Positions 61,057 through 64,000 of a DNA stretch of 64,000 bases are shown here, in pieces. The stretch's first letter is position 1; every line of letters begins with the position of its first letter. A model generated the notes under the pieces. That model was not told the DNA's origin, did no database searches, and saw only the letters and a program-made list of their open reading frames with translations. The DNA is from Lingula anatina (taxonomy: Eukaryota; Brachiopoda; Lingulata; Lingulida; Lingulidae), in contig NW_019775690.1 in NCBI RefSeq assembly GCF_001039355.2, positions 25,371 to 89,370 on the forward strand, read 5' to 3'. The position numbers and the translations under genes are program-made.

Positions 61057-64000
61057 GTAAGTAACAGTTTGAGTTCACTATTTCATATTCAAAAATAACT
61101 TTAACGAGATTCCAGATGAATCGGCTTATGTGAGAGCGTCGTTATCCGTAACGGAATTTCACAAAAAGTATTCAGGTTATTCTATATTTTTGGTAGCATG
61201 CCTTCCTGCTCAGGTGAAATAAGCGGATAAGAGCATTGTTTTGGCCACGTAGGTATTGGGTTGTAATGCCTGGTAACTCTCAATCACTGTAGCTTATGCG
61301 AACGCACACGCACGAGTTTTGGTTTCAGAGTGTAAAATTCCACTGGGACATATCCGTCCTGCTGAGGAAGACGAGAACACGTCGAGGAAAGGGTTTTGTC
61401 CCCGCCCTCGCAAAAGTTTACCTGTATTTGATTTAGTAGTTTAAGGTGCTAAAAAATAAGTCCACCACAAATATGCAACTTCAGAGTTCATACGAGAACA
61501 CGTAGCGAAACGTTCGTTAATCCCTTCACGCATCGCACCTTATTAAAAGAGAACAAATAGGCAATATCTCTCTTGTTAGTTAAGATTGTTTAGACATAGG
61601 CATAACTTTAATCAATGCAGCAATGCTTATTATTCAGACTACGTGATAAAACTAGAATTTCCTGGGTGTTACTTGAGGATTGCATTGTCAAGTTACGGCA
61701 CTCACAATGTGCGGAGAGTTTTTGTCTGTGTTCGCACAAGGGCGCTAACAAGATAAGGCGCGGGATATTCTACTAAGTCCAGCAAGCAGTCTCCTTTGGT
61801 ACTGTGTAGTGAATCCCAGGCTTTATTAACCAGTGCTGGAGATAAACACGAAAGAGTGAATAAATAGAACAACAAAAACTTTCGGTTTTTCTACGGTTGT
61901 TGTATTTGAGCTGGGATCTTCGCCGCTTTCATTGTGTTAGGATTTTTCTAGTGTCTGATTGTCTGGATCGAACTCATTCCTTCGAAACCCCGAAAAATTA
62001 TTTTCAGGATTTTCGCGGGCAAATTTAAGTGTAAGAATTATTACTATCGATCCACTGAGCTTATATTTCACTTAGAAGGGGAAACGGATACTCGTCTGCT
62101 TACTTCAGGGCAAACAATAAGTGACTAGTGTATCTAGCTACTCGTCTCCATAAACCCGATCTTCCTAGCCCTAGACACGTTTCCATACACATTCCTCTGA
62201 CACTACTGTAATTAAACTTGACGAGACCCCAGTCAAAAGGCCAAAAATACTCCGCAAACAATTGGGCTTATCACCAAAGCTAAACTAGTTTTACGAAGAT
62301 CGAATCAATGGGCATTTTACTACAAGAATCGGGAAATTTGCACGAACGACGTTCTTGTGGTACGATCGTTTGTGCTGTTGTAGGGATACCGGATACGTTT
62401 ATTTCAAACTTGATAAAAATGTGTGTACACAAAAAATTAAGTGTTGTATTTGACCTTCATTGTATCTCTCATATATAAAAACAGAAAAATCCCAAACAGA
62501 TCGTGAAACGGGGGGAGTGTTTATTCCCCTACATTGCCCTCTAAGACTAATATTTTTCTAATAAGACATTGACCAGAAATGACCTGTCTCATGAGAAGTG
62601 TCTACAGCCCAGAGCCGAAAATATAAAGCTTTGTTGAAAGAGCCAGCAAGGAAAAAGAGAAGAGTTTCCCACTTCATTCATTTTTGTCCAAAACATGTCG
62701 CCTACTGTGTCATGTGCGCGTTTTACCTGACAGGTAAAAAGCGTCTCGTTTGTTCAAGCCACTTGAATTTTCATGTCCACGAACTATTCCCTTATCGCTT
62801 AAATTGTCTGTAATTTTCTCTCGCCAAACCTAGTATCATCATTTCTCTAAACAGAGCAGGTAGCAGTTTCGTCTCACATGGGAGTCTTAATTAGAAATTA
62901 ATCAAATAGAGACCTTCCTTATCGCTCCAATTATCAAGCAAAGAAAGGACTCTGTACTCTGTTCTTTACTATTGGGGGCACGGGCCTGTCTTTATTTCCA
63001 GTTTCATTTTGTCGCTATTAATAGAAAAGGAAATGACATCGGCCGTCAACAGTACCACAGTAATCGAGCATTGTTTTAAGGGATGGGAATTTACCTTGGA
63101 TAATTATCGAACATTTGAAACCACCAGCCATTGAAATTATAACGACAAACGTGTCCCTAAAAGTATTTTCAAGGTGTTTCACTGAAGCAGAGACATTCAT
63201 TTTAAATGCAGTGGAAAATATTTAATCAAACCAGCTACCCCGTGTTTTCATAACTTCGCTACAAAAGTTAATTTTGGAAATATCAGTAAAAGCTTACGAA
63301 TGAAGAGTCAAGAAAACAAGAAGCAAAATCAACAGAGAAAACCAAGTGCCTTTCAAACACCTTTGGTCGATGCTTTGCCTCGAAGGTTAAAGCAACAATC
63401 AAAGATGAAAACCTCTATAAAGCAAGAACAACAGTTGTGGGGCGCGCCTCGTGAAATGGATTTTACCCTGAAGTGCGGCAACGTTAAGGTTACGAAAAAG
63501 CATATAAGTTTCGGTCGATGAGATGCGGGAAAATGTGCAGACGCTAAAACGAAACGCTTATTAAATAAACATTCAAACAGAGACATTTCCGAAATGCAGA
63601 ATTAATTTCAAGAACTGTGTAAGCCCAATATCAGCTGGACTCGTATAACATTTAGAAATTGGTCTCATCTTTTGTGACAAAATGTCCCATCTTACGCATG
63701 CAAGTATGGATAAACATTTCAGGTGCAGCACACGCGAGTCCAGAATGAATGATCGATTGGGTTTGGAATTGCCTTGATTACATGTTAAAATTTAAGTTCC
63801 CTAATCTTAAAACGTAAATGTACCACAAACAAGGATGGGCTTAGTCCGTTACAGTCCCCGTTTTTCTAGTGCGCCGTTCTCTTTAAAAAAAGTATTGGGA
63901 CCTATTGTACGCGGGTGTAATTTTAAATAATTTTGTTATTTTAGTAATGAGTCACACAATAGCCCGAGGACTTTCACAACATGGGAGATATTGTCGATAA
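61057..64000. other. Presumed large intron of the LRR gene
   Basis: No further 72-bp LRR exon was found to the window end. Open frames near 62598 and 63300 are lysine-rich and low-complexity, without splice logic. Confidence 0.5.

Noticed and set aside
62598-63521. Lysine-rich plus-strand frames near the right edge
   Set aside because: Low complexity, no domain and no splice logic; they lie in the presumed LRR-gene intron.

Overview
This is eukaryotic nuclear DNA from a bilaterian animal, most likely a marine invertebrate (deuterostome or lophotrochozoan; I cannot resolve which). The evidence is AT-rich sequence, many short GT-AG introns, 72-bp LRR exons, microsatellites, and many small inverted-repeat transposons. 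GALC and SFI1 orthologues argue against an insect, as far as I know. Single N bases at 22194 and 39354 mark ambiguous calls.

Layout: 1-6.9 kb is repeats and non-coding DNA. 6.9-8.0 kb is an intronless peptide-type GPCR (+). 9.8-12.0, 18.1-20.3 and 26.6-29.7 kb hold three intact three-exon beta-1,6-N-acetylglucosaminyltransferase (GCNT family) genes, all on the minus strand. The first two lie in a tandem segmental duplication of about 5 kb that also carried the last ~37 codons of the GPCR. 33.8-42.8 kb is a galactocerebrosidase gene (GALC, minus), and 43.2-54.8 kb is an SFI1-type centrin-binding protein gene (plus, 28 exons). These two start head to head about 420 bp apart. 59.2-61.1 kb carries the first three exons of a secreted leucine-rich-repeat protein that runs off the right edge.

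I assembled exon-intron models by hand. The three GCNT genes, GALC and SFI1 all close in frame, with lengths divisible by three and GT-AG boundaries. The GCNTs are predicted Golgi enzymes that branch glycans, GALC is a lysosomal galactolipid hydrolase, and SFI1 is a centriole/centrosome scaffold. I see no sign that they form one pathway.

The most interesting points are: an in-frame, phase-0/0 duplicate of the GALC exon that encodes the first barrel strand; a 65-bp duplication spanning the GALC stop codon; the GPCR-tail/GCNT duplication, whose paralogous empty sites date later transposon insertions; two MITE families with 3-bp TWA target duplications (Harbinger-like), one of them in a local array; and a run of small hairpins with a constant TCT loop. 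I found no credible wholly new gene system, CRISPR array, rRNA or functional tRNA.
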